Source: Bacillota bacterium (lineage in GTDB: Bacteria > Bacillota > Clostridia > Christensenellales > Borkfalkiaceae). From it: a stretch of 16,671 nt of DNA. A model generated the notes under the pieces. That model did not search any database, was not told where the DNA came from, and was given only the letters and a program-made list of their open reading frames with translations. How positions within the stretch are numbered: the first letter of the stretch is position 1; each line of letters starts with the position of its first letter. Both the position numbers and the translations under genes were made by a program. The DNA lies in NCBI GenBank assembly GCA_003343805.1, contig QAKM01000080.1, forward strand, positions 1 to 16,671, written 5' to 3'. Shown piece by piece: positions 6,262 to 12,472 of this stretch.

Positions 6262-7158
6262 TCATATTTTCTTGTCCGCGAGCGTCCGCACATACTCGCT
6301 CGCCGAATACGCCGCCACGAGCCCTTCGCCCGCCGCCTTGACGTACTGGTACGGCCGCCCCGTCACGTCGCCCGCGGCAAAGAGGCCGGGAAGGTTGGCC
6401 GCCATGCGGCGGTCCACCAAAACGGCGCCGTTTTCCGTTTTCAGCCCGCCCACGAGCGCCGAGGGAGGCGCGGAGTTTTTCAGAAAGAACACGCCGTCCA
6501 CTTCATAGCGTTTGCCGCCCGCAAGAAGCGCCTGCACACGCAGGCCGCCCTCGACGGCAGTCGGCACGCCTTCCGCGATCCGGATGTTGGGCGCTTTGAA
6601 AACAGGATCTTGATAGAGGCAGAAGGCATACACTGTTGCCGCAAAGCCCGCCAAATACTCCGCCTCCTCTTCAAATTCTTTGGAGGAGAGCACGCAGGCG
6701 ATGGTCTTGCCGCGGTAGAGCGCCCCGTCGCACACGGCGCAGTAGCTGACGCCCCGCCCGACGAAGTCCGCCTCCCCCTTGCAGGAACCCGCCGCCTCGA
6801 CGCCCGTCGCGAGGATGACGGCGCGGGCCGAGAGCGTTTCGCCGTTCTCGGTGAGCAGAAACTCCCCCTCTCCCGCGTAGATGCCGTCGATGCGCGCCTC
6901 TGTGAAGAGGAGCCCCTCCCGATCCGCCTGTTCTTCGAGGCGGGCGGCAAACACTTTGCCGTCCCCGACGAGCGCGGGGAAGTTGCGCACATACTCGGCA
7001 AGCAGCAGCTTGTCGCCGAAGGGCTTGCGTCCCAGCCAGATGCAGTCGGTCCTTAAGTTCTTGAGGGCGAGCGCCGCGGTATAGCCCGCGATGCCCCCGC
7101 CCACGACGGCAACGGAATACGTCCGCTTTTCCGCCTCTGCGAGCGTCTGAATGTTCAT
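6262..7158 (-). CDS. Thioredoxin reductase-like flavoprotein without an NAD(P)H-binding motif (FFTR-like)
   Basis: A 298-aa protein of the thioredoxin reductase fold. FAD part: VVGGGIAGYTAAL at about residues 18-30, ILATG at 116-120, and GDVTGRPYQYVKAAGEG at 263-279. The redox-active pair is in CAVCDG (C140 and C143). In NADPH-dependent TrxB the segment after the CxxC holds VxGGGDSAxEEA and then HRRxxxR; here the equivalent positions read CVLSSKEFEEEAEYLAG and YAFCLYQD, so both the GxGxxA loop and the arginines for NADPH phosphate are gone. This matches the described ferredoxin-dependent flavin thioredoxin reductases of clostridia; ferredoxin as donor is inference. The start ATG 7158 has AAGGAT/AAAGGA upstream and lies 28 nt after the citrate synthase-like gene, so the two are probably co-transcribed. 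No thioredoxin gene is in the window. Confidence 0.85.
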   Translation of the reverse strand: MNIQTLAEAEKRTYSVAVVGGGIAGYTAALALKNLRTDCIWLGRKPFGDKLLLAEYVRNFPALVGDGKVFAARLEEQADREGLLFTEARIDGIYAGEGEFLLTENGETLSARAVILATGVEAAGSCKGEADFVGRGVSYCAVCDGALYRGKTIACVLSSKEFEEEAEYLAGFAATVYAFCLYQDPVFKAPNIRIAEGVPTAVEGGLRVQALLAGGKRYEVDGVFFLKNSAPPSALVGGLKTENGAVLVDRRMAANLPGLFAAGDVTGRPYQYVKAAGEGLVAAYSASEYVRTLADKKI

Positions 7159-7186
7159 ATCCTTATCCTTTGCAGCGCGTGCAAAA

Positions 7187-8581
7187 TTATCGCATACTGT
7201 GCGCATTGAGGTCGCGGATGCGCTTGCTGTCGATGGAATAGATGAGGTTGACGAGCTCATCGTCGCCGAAGGAGCTGTTGCGCCCCTCCTCGTACTCGGC
7301 ATCCACGCGCTCCTTCATCGCCACGACGAGCGGATCGTTCTTGCCCACCTTGTATTCGTCGGGCAGGCTGTAATAGTCGTTGATCCAGAAGGCGATGCCC
7401 GCAAGGCCGCTCGTCTTGTTGACGGAAACGCGCGCGGGACGGTTGAGGATCTTCGCCGTATCGAAGATGTTGTAGATCTCCTCGTCCTTTAAAAGCCCAT
7501 CCGCATGGATGCCCGCACGGGTGGAATTGAAGGCGCGGCCCACAAAGGGCGTCTTGGGAGGCACGATGTAGTTGATCTCGCGCTCGAAGTAGTCGGCGAT
7601 CTCGGTGATGGCGGTAAAGTCCATGCCGTCCATCGTGCCGCGGAGCGCCGCGTATTCCATCGCCATCGCCTCGAGCGGGCAGTTGCCCGTGCGCTCGCCG
7701 ATGCCGAGCAGCGAACAGTTGACCGCCGACGCGCCGTACAGCCATGCCGTGGAGGCGTTGGTGACCACCTTGTAAAAGTCGTTGTGGCCGTGCCATTCGA
7801 GGAGGTCGTGCGGCACGTTCGCATAGTGATAGAGGCCGTAAACGATGCCCTGCACGCTCCGCGGCAGCGTGACGCCGGGGAAAGTGACGCCGAAACCCAT
7901 CGTATCGCACATCCGGATCTTGATGGGGATGCCGCTGTCCTCCATGAGGCGCATGAGCTCGGACGCAAACGGGATGACGAAGCCGTAGAAATCTGCCCGC
8001 GTGATGTCCTCGAAGTGGCAGCGCGGACGGATACCATAGGAAAGCGCGCTCTTGACGATGCCGAGATACTTATCGAGCGCCTGTTTGCGCGTCAGGTGCA
8101 TCTTCTTGAAGATGTGATAGTCCGAGCAACTGACGAGGATGCCCGTCTCCTTGACGTCTGCCTGTTTGACGAGCTCGAAGTCGCGCTCGTCGGCGCGGAT
8201 CCACGTCGTGATCTCGGGGAACTTGAGCCCCGTATCCTGGCAGGCGCGGAGAGCCTCCTTGTCCTTCTTGGAATAGAGGAAGAACTCCGACTGCCTGACA
8301 AGCCCCTTGGGGCCGCCGAGGCGCGCCATGAGCTTATAAAGATCGACGATCTGCTTGACCGTGAAGGGCGAGGTGGACTGCTGCCCGTCGCGGAAGGTGG
8401 TGTCCGTCATCCAGATCTCATCGGGCATATTCATGGGAACATGGCGGTGGTTGAAGGCGATCTTGGGGATGGACTCGTAGTCGAAGAGCTCACGGTAAAG
8501 ATTGGGCTCCTTGACGTCCTGGAGCTGATAGCGGTAGACGGTATCCTCCAGCAGGTTGGATTTATCGTTGTAAATGATCAT
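7187..8581 (-). CDS. Re-type citrate synthase-like protein (HMGL/isopropylmalate synthase superfamily)
   Basis: A 464-aa TIM-barrel enzyme of the DRE-TIM family, which joins acetyl-CoA to a 2-oxo acid using a divalent metal. Visible motifs: TDTTFRDGQQ (59-68) with the metal aspartate and catalytic arginine, HGHND (264-268) with the metal histidines, GIGERTGN (293-300) and AGIHADG (356-362). The long N-terminus before the barrel (about 55 residues) and the absence of the C-terminal leucine-regulatory domain fit the clostridial Re-citrate synthases, which make citrate from oxaloacetate and acetyl-CoA for glutamate synthesis. Homocitrate synthase or another oxo-acid condensation is the main alternative. 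Start ATG 8581 has GGGAGG 9 nt upstream. The gene leads an operon with the thioredoxin reductase-like flavoprotein. Confidence 0.78.
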   Translation of the reverse strand: MIIYNDKSNLLEDTVYRYQLQDVKEPNLYRELFDYESIPKIAFNHRHVPMNMPDEIWMTDTTFRDGQQSTSPFTVKQIVDLYKLMARLGGPKGLVRQSEFFLYSKKDKEALRACQDTGLKFPEITTWIRADERDFELVKQADVKETGILVSCSDYHIFKKMHLTRKQALDKYLGIVKSALSYGIRPRCHFEDITRADFYGFVIPFASELMRLMEDSGIPIKIRMCDTMGFGVTFPGVTLPRSVQGIVYGLYHYANVPHDLLEWHGHNDFYKVVTNASTAWLYGASAVNCSLLGIGERTGNCPLEAMAMEYAALRGTMDGMDFTAITEIADYFEREINYIVPPKTPFVGRAFNSTRAGIHADGLLKDEEIYNIFDTAKILNRPARVSVNKTSGLAGIAFWINDYYSLPDEYKVGKNDPLVVAMKERVDAEYEEGRNSSFGDDELVNLIYSIDSKRIRDLNAHSMR

Positions 8582-8616
8582 GCGGTTTCGCCTCCCGAAA
8601 AGTGTCGTTCTTGATT

Positions 8617-8645
8617 ATGTTAGCAAATCTTATAAATTTTGTCAA
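8617..8645 (-). promoter_or_regulatory. Promoter of the citrate synthase-flavoprotein operon
   Basis: Minus strand: TTGACA (8645-8640), 17-bp spacer, TAACAT (8622-8617). Predicted start near 8610, a 29-nt leader with GGGAGG. Confidence 0.75.
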
Positions 8646-8716
8646 GCGAAACGCGGCTTTGGCGAAGTTTTGCAAATTTTCCTCGTTTGCGTGCATAATT
8701 GTATATTTCCATGCAG

Positions 8717-8747
8717 AAAGAGGAGAGGCACAAGGCCCCTCCCCTTT
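8717..8747 (-). terminator. Terminator of the feo operon
   Basis: A 13-bp stem (AAAGGGGAGGGGC / GCCTCTCCTCTTT, loop CTTGT) forms without mismatch only in minus-strand RNA, where two positions are G-U pairs; in plus-strand RNA these are A-C mismatches. It lies about 35 nt after the last feo gene. The T tract after the stem is weak. Confidence 0.68.
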
Positions 8748-8780
8748 CCAAGATCTATGAAGATAACAGGATGGATGAAC

Positions 8781-8954
8781 TTATTTTCTCTCTTTTGCCT
8801 TTTTGGCGGCGGAGCAGGCAGTGCAGTGCGAGCAGTCCGAACAGCCGCAGTCGCATCCGCCCCTGCCCTGCATTTTGCGAACGATGCGCCAGCCGAACAC
8901 GCCGATGACGAACGCCGCCGCAAGGACGATGATGAGGATCTCGTACCAGGTCAT
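8781..8954 (-). CDS. FeoB-associated Cys-rich membrane protein
   Basis: A 57-aa protein. It starts MTWYEILIIVLAAAFVIGVF, a single N-terminal membrane helix, continues with a short basic stretch (WRIVRKMQGR) and ends in a cysteine cluster CDCGCSDCSHCTAC (six Cys among residues 34-47) followed by a lysine-rich tail. This is the layout of the small FeoB-associated Cys-rich family found next to feoB in Firmicutes. It probably sits at the inner membrane with FeoB, perhaps binding Fe(II) or sensing metal; the exact role is not known. Its ATG overlaps the feoB stop codon (ATGA), so it is translated by coupling and depends on feoB. It is the last gene of the operon. Confidence 0.92.
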   Translation of the reverse strand: MTWYEILIIVLAAAFVIGVFGWRIVRKMQGRGGCDCGCSDCSHCTACSAAKKAKERK

Positions 8955-11263
8955 GCCGCCTCCTTTGCCCGGGCGCCGCGCTTGCCGCTCTTGCGGCTGC
9001 GAAGCCCGACAGGGTGGTTCTTATTATACAACACAATAGCAAGAATCACGATCGCCGCGGCTGCCGCGAACAGGAACACCGTCCACCACCAGGTGCCGAC
9101 AAGATACACCGCCATCGAGACGACGTAGGACGTCGCCACCCAGAAGAGGAGCGTCCAGCCAAATTTCCCCTTGGGGAGCTCGGCACGCGCCGTGGCAGTC
9201 GCCGCGAAGCAGGGAATGGTCGTCATGTTGAAGGCAATGAAGGCGATGAGCCCGGGGATGCCGATGCCCGTTGCGTCGATCATGGCCTGCACATAGGTGA
9301 TGCCCGACTCGTCCTCTGCAAGTGCCGCACCCGTGATGCAGGCAGCCAGCGTTGCAAAGGTGGAGATGACGTTCTCCTTGGCGATGAGGCCGGTGACTGC
9401 CGCGACGGCAAACACCCAGCCCCATTCGCCCAGCTGCGCGCCGAAGCCGACGGGCGTCAAGAGCGGCTGCACGAGACGGCCGAAGTTTGCAAGGATGCTC
9501 TCGTTGATGCGCTCGTCGGACAAAAATTCGAGCGTGGGCGAGAAGTGCGAGATGACCCAGATGATGATGGTCGAAGCGAGGATGATGGTGAACGCCTTCT
9601 TGACGAAGTGCTTGGTCTTATCCCACAGGTGGATCATGAGGGAGGAGAAGCGGGGCGCGTGGTAGGCGGGCAGCTCCATGATGAAGGGAGGCACGTCGCC
9701 GCGCATGGTCGTCGAGCGCATCAAGATCACGCAGACGATGGCCGTGACGATGCCGAGCAGATACATCGCATAGGTGATGAGATCGGCATTGGCCACCCCG
9801 AAGGAGGCGACGATCGCCCCCGCCACCGCGGTGAGGATGGGCAGCTTCGCCCCGCACGAGAAGAAGGGAATGACGCGGATGGTCGCCGTCCTCTCGTTGT
9901 CGTCGGCAAGCGTCCTCGTGTTGATGGTCGCGGGGATGGAGCAGCCGAAGCCCATGATCATGGGCATGAACGCCCTGCCCGAGAGCCCGAACTTGCGGAA
10001 GATGCGGTCGAGAATGAACGCGACACGCGCCATGTAGCCCGAGTCCTCCAGAATGGAGAAGAAGAGGAAGAGCACGAGGATCCAGGGGAGGAAGGAAAGC
10101 ACCGCCGCGATGCCCTCTAAGACGCCGTTCCCGAGGAAGCCCGCGACCCATTCGACGGGGATCTGTTCGATACCCTGCCCGATGAGTCCGAAGAGTTCGC
10201 CCACGATGATGTCGTTCCAGAGGTTATTGAGGATACACCCGGGCGAGAACACGGTGCCGTCGTAGACGCAGGCGAGCACGCGCACCCAGAAGTTCTCCGT
10301 ATCCATGCCGAGATCTTCGAGGGAAGGCATCCAGCCCTCGCCGAAGCCGTTCAGGAAGAGGAAGTTTTCCGAGAATGTCAGATGAAAGACGGCAAACAGG
10401 ACGACGAGGAAGATGGGGATGCCCCAAACGCGGTGCGTGAGCACCTTATCGGCGCGGTCGGAGCGCGTCAGCTTCTCTTTCTTGTTCTTTTTGGTGACGA
10501 CGGACGTGAAGTTCGCCGAAATGTACTTGTATCTCGCATCCGCCACGACGGCTTCGAGGTCGCCGCCGAACACGTCATCCGAGAAGGTCGCCTTGAAGGC
10601 GTTCACGGTGGGGACGAGTTCGGGATGCGCCTTTGTCTCCAGCTCGTCGAGCTCGGAGAGTTTGACGGCGTGGAAGAGCGGGGAGACGACCTTCTGCCCC
10701 TCGAGCGCGATGGAAACGTCTTTGACGAGGTGCGCGACGGGCGAATCTTCGAGCACCGTCTCCCCCCTTCGCGGGGTCTTGGACGCCTTGATCGCCCGGT
10801 CCATGAGTTCCTTGATGCCCGTGCCGCGCAGGGCAGAGATGCGCACGACGGGGATGCCGATCTTGCGCTCGAGCTCGGCGGCGTCGATCTTGTCGCCCGC
10901 CTTCTCCACCGCGTCCATCATGTTGAGGGCGATGACCATGGGCACGTCGATCTCCATGAGCTGCGTGGTGAGATAGAGGTTTCGCTCCAGGTTGGTGGCG
11001 TCCACGATGTTGATGACGCAGTCGGGGCGCTCATCCAGGATGTAGTTGCGCGAGATGACCTCCTCGGGCGTGTAGGGCGAGAGCGAGTAGATGCCGGGAA
11101 GATCGACGATGAGCGCTGGCTCCGCGCCCTTTTTATACGTCCCCTCCCGCTTTTCCACCGTGACGCCCGGCCAGTTTCCCACGTAGGCCGTGGAGCCCGT
11201 CAGAAGATTGAAGAGCGTCGTCTTGCCGCAGTTGGGATTGCCCGCCAATGCAAACTTCTTCAT
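8951..11263 (-). CDS. feoB: Ferrous iron transport protein B
   Basis: A 770-aa Fe(II) importer of the cytoplasmic membrane with an N-terminal G domain. G1 GNPNCGKTT (8-16), G2 GVTVE (33-37), G3 DLPG (54-57), G4 NMMD (114-117) and G5 SAL (143-145) are intact; a helical spacer follows to about residue 270, and the polytopic membrane part contains the gate segment MGFGCSIPATINTRTLADDNER and FFSCGAKLPI, both with the conserved cysteines. The C-terminus ends in a basic tail (KNHPVGLRSRKSGKRGARAKEAA). The start ATG 11263 is chosen because it overlaps the feoA1 stop (ATGA) and has GGAGG 7 nt upstream; an upstream in-frame ATG lacks support. The gene is coupled at both ends, to feoA1 and to the Cys-rich peptide, and probably iron-regulated. 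Confidence 0.97.
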   Translation of the reverse strand: MKKFALAGNPNCGKTTLFNLLTGSTAYVGNWPGVTVEKREGTYKKGAEPALIVDLPGIYSLSPYTPEEVISRNYILDERPDCVINIVDATNLERNLYLTTQLMEIDVPMVIALNMMDAVEKAGDKIDAAELERKIGIPVVRISALRGTGIKELMDRAIKASKTPRRGETVLEDSPVAHLVKDVSIALEGQKVVSPLFHAVKLSELDELETKAHPELVPTVNAFKATFSDDVFGGDLEAVVADARYKYISANFTSVVTKKNKKEKLTRSDRADKVLTHRVWGIPIFLVVLFAVFHLTFSENFLFLNGFGEGWMPSLEDLGMDTENFWVRVLACVYDGTVFSPGCILNNLWNDIIVGELFGLIGQGIEQIPVEWVAGFLGNGVLEGIAAVLSFLPWILVLFLFFSILEDSGYMARVAFILDRIFRKFGLSGRAFMPMIMGFGCSIPATINTRTLADDNERTATIRVIPFFSCGAKLPILTAVAGAIVASFGVANADLITYAMYLLGIVTAIVCVILMRSTTMRGDVPPFIMELPAYHAPRFSSLMIHLWDKTKHFVKKAFTIILASTIIIWVISHFSPTLEFLSDERINESILANFGRLVQPLLTPVGFGAQLGEWGWVFAVAAVTGLIAKENVISTFATLAACITGAALAEDESGITYVQAMIDATGIGIPGLIAFIAFNMTTIPCFAATATARAELPKGKFGWTLLFWVATSYVVSMAVYLVGTWWWTVFLFAAAAAIVILAIVLYNKNHPVGLRSRKSGKRGARAKEAA

Positions 11264-11496
11264 CTTTTCGCCTCCATCGCCACGCACGCCGCCTCCGTCT
11301 TGCGAAGGGTGAGTTCATAGCCGCGGATGGTGACCTCGAGGGGGTCTCCGAGCGGCGCCTTCTTGCGCAGGAAGATCTCCGCCCCGGGCGTCACGCCCAT
11401 GTCGAAGAGCCTTCTTCTCATCTTTCCCTCGCCCGAGACGGACGTGACAACGCCCCTCTCGCCGACGGAAAATTCACTCAACAGTTTATTCGTCAT
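11260..11496 (-). CDS. feoA: FeoA family protein (second copy in operon)
   Basis: A 78-aa SH3-like protein that assists FeoB at the cytoplasmic face. The family core is visible: LSEFSVGERGVV near the N-terminus, KMRRRLFDMGVTPGAEIFL (25-43), GDPLEVTIRGYELTLRKTEA (50-69). Its stop overlaps the feoB start by 4 bp (ATGA), so the two are coupled. The nearest ribosome binding site, GGAGG, is 14 nt from the ATG, which is far; translation may instead be fed by an 11-codon frame that ends on this start codon. Confidence 0.93.
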   Translation of the reverse strand: MTNKLLSEFSVGERGVVTSVSGEGKMRRRLFDMGVTPGAEIFLRKKAPLGDPLEVTIRGYELTLRKTEAACVAMEAKR

Positions 11497-11528
11497 TTTT
11501 TCTTTTCATACCTCCGAAATACTTTCAT
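11493..11528 (-). CDS. Possible 11-codon translational coupling ORF between the two feoA genes
   Basis: ATG at 11528 overlaps the stop of the first feoA (GCATGA), and the frame (MKVFRRYEKKK) ends in a TGA that overlaps the start of the second feoA (AATGAC). It also carries the internal GGAGG. This would let ribosomes finishing the first gene continue to the second. It may have no function as a peptide. Confidence 0.35.
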   Translation of the reverse strand: MKVFRRYEKKK

Positions 11529-11737
11529 GCAACAAAGATGTGCGACGCAAGGCCGCAGTCGATGGCAAGTTTTGCATCCTTGACGATGCAGACGAGATTT
11601 CCTCCCGTCGAGGAAAAGACGGTGATCTCTCCCCCGATGGTCATTCCCAGATTTGCAAGATGCTTCCTGGTCTTTTCGTCCGCCATGATCTTGACGATCT
11701 TCATATTCTGCCCCAGCGGGGCAAGCATCAACGGCAT
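11525..11737 (-). CDS. FeoA family protein (first gene of the feo operon)
   Basis: A 70-aa FeoA-like SH3 protein: MPLMLAPLGQNMKIVKIMA, then RKHLANLGMTIGGEITVF (about 24-41), NLVCIVKDAKLAIDCGLASHIFV. It is shorter and more divergent than the second FeoA; tandem feoA genes are common in clostridial operons, and the partners may form a hetero-complex on FeoB. The frame continues upstream, but ATG 11737 has GGGAGA 5 nt ahead and the extension has no homology pattern. A 180-nt untranslated leader separates it from its promoter and holds two palindromes and a hairpin next to the ribosome binding site. Confidence 0.88.
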   Translation of the reverse strand: MPLMLAPLGQNMKIVKIMADEKTRKHLANLGMTIGGEITVFSSTGGNLVCIVKDAKLAIDCGLASHIFVA

Positions 11738-11751
11738 TCTTTCTCCCGTGA

Positions 11752-11790
11752 GCCCCCGCCCTTTTGCATTTTCCGAGGAAGGCGGGAGCC
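11752..11790 (-). other. Leader hairpin directly upstream of the first feoA ribosome binding site
   Basis: In minus-strand RNA GGCUCCCGCC pairs with GGCGGGGGCU (10 bp including two G-U pairs) around a loop of about 19 nt, ending about 6 nt before the GGGAGA ribosome binding site. No T tract follows. It could affect translation or stability. Confidence 0.35.
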
Positions 11791-11801
11791 GTATCGTATT
11801 T

Positions 11802-11820
11802 AGTTCGCATAGACTAACCG
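11802..11820. promoter_or_regulatory. Candidate operator 2 of the feo operon
   Basis: AGTTCGC-ATAG-ACTAACC plus G lies in the leader at about +99 to +116. It matches operator 1 in 13 of 19 positions with the same 7-4-7 layout. Confidence 0.45.
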
Positions 11821-11893
11821 ATCGGCCGAAAAAGAGCGCGGCCCCCTTTGCGGGCATTGCCGCACACGATTGGACGGCTCTCTCCGAGCAGAT

Positions 11894-11912
11894 GGTTCGC
11901 TGTTGCTAACCG
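11894..11912. promoter_or_regulatory. Candidate operator 1 of the feo operon
   Basis: GGTTCGC-TGTT-GCTAACC plus G is a near-palindrome (7-4-7) at about +7 to +24 of the feo transcript. The minus-strand half GGTTAGC equals the half-site sequence known for DtxR/IdeR-type iron regulators, though the spacing is different. The regulator is not in the window. Confidence 0.5.
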
Positions 11913-11923
11913 ATTACGGGTGC

Positions 11924-11952
11924 ATTATATCACACTCCCCTCCCCTTGTCAA
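11924..11952 (-). promoter_or_regulatory. Promoter of the feo operon
   Basis: Perfect consensus on the minus strand: TTGACA (11952-11947), 17-bp spacer, TATAAT (11929-11924). Predicted start near 11917. Confidence 0.88.
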
Positions 11953-11972
11953 CGATTTGAAGATGGTTTTTC

Positions 11973-11997
11973 AAAAAAAGTTCGCCATTGCGAACTT
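11973..11997 (-). terminator. Terminator-like perfect hairpin, also a third copy of the feo palindrome
   Basis: AAGTTCGC-CATT-GCGAACTT (11978-11997) is a perfect 8-bp inverted repeat; in minus-strand RNA it runs into seven T in total, two of them in the stem. It could end transcripts from the repeat island. Its core AGTTCGC-N4-GCGAACT has the same half-sites and spacing as the two feo operator candidates and is centred near -70, so it may serve as a binding site instead or as well. Confidence 0.6.
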
Positions 11998-12362
11998 AAA
12001 TTTCAGGAAGCCGAGGAAGTTGCCAAGAAAGCACTTGTTCTCCCATGAAGAGGCGCCCATCGTGAAACGACTCCTTCCGTCACGGCTACGCCGTGCCACC
12101 TCCCTCAAACTCGCCCCAAAAAAACACTTCGTCTTTTTTTGGGGACCCCGAGGAGGGAGGCAAGGGGGTATCGCTCCCCTTCGACTTCTAAAAATAAAAT
12201 GAGCCAAGCAAGGTCTCCTTGCGCTGGCTCCCCCAATTTGCGCCATACCTGGCGCTTACTGCTCTTAAAATGACATCCAAGTTCGTGGGCGAAACCGCTG
12301 CTTAAAATCAACAAAGTTTACCCCTCGCTGCGAAGATTTCCCAAAGGGAAAGATTTGCGGCG
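11998..12362. repeat. Gene-free hairpin island, probable interspersed extragenic repeat
   Basis: No gene is credible in this stretch. It holds consecutive inverted repeats: CACGGC-TAC-GCCGTG (12081-12095); a long hairpin 12099-12160 with arms CCTCCCTC/GAGGGAGG, CTCG/CGAG and CCCCAAAAAAA/TTTTTTTGGGG; GAGCCA..GCAAGG/CCTTGC..TGGCTC (12201-12230); GCGCCA-TACC-TGGCGC (12240-12255); and a 12326-12362 stem with TTTCCC-AAA-GGGAAA at its tip. The segment CTCCTTCCGTCACGGC...GCCGTGCCACCTCCCTC resembles repeats I know from intergenic regions of clostridial genomes. Borders and copy number cannot be judged from one window. Confidence 0.6.
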
Positions 12363-12415
12363 AAACAAAAAGCAAACGGGATCCGCTCCCGCAAAAGCAG
12401 GATGCAGATCCCGTT
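12360..12415 (-). terminator. Terminator of the phosphoketolase gene
   Basis: AACGGGATC / GATCCCGTT form a 9-bp stem (12375-12415) with a small inner stem CCTGC-TTTT-GCGGG; the minus strand continues TGCTTTTTGTTTC. It lies about 60 nt after the stop codon. Confidence 0.8.
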
Positions 12416-12472
12416 CCGTAGAACTTTTTCAGCCGGGCGCCCCCCAAAGCGCCTTGACCGATTTTTCTTAAG

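Noticed and set aside
11971..12246. 91-codon minus-strand frame in the hairpin island
   Set aside because: It runs through the inverted repeats, lacks a ribosome binding site, and its arginine/serine-rich sequence follows from the repeat; frames of this kind are typical false calls on extragenic repeats.
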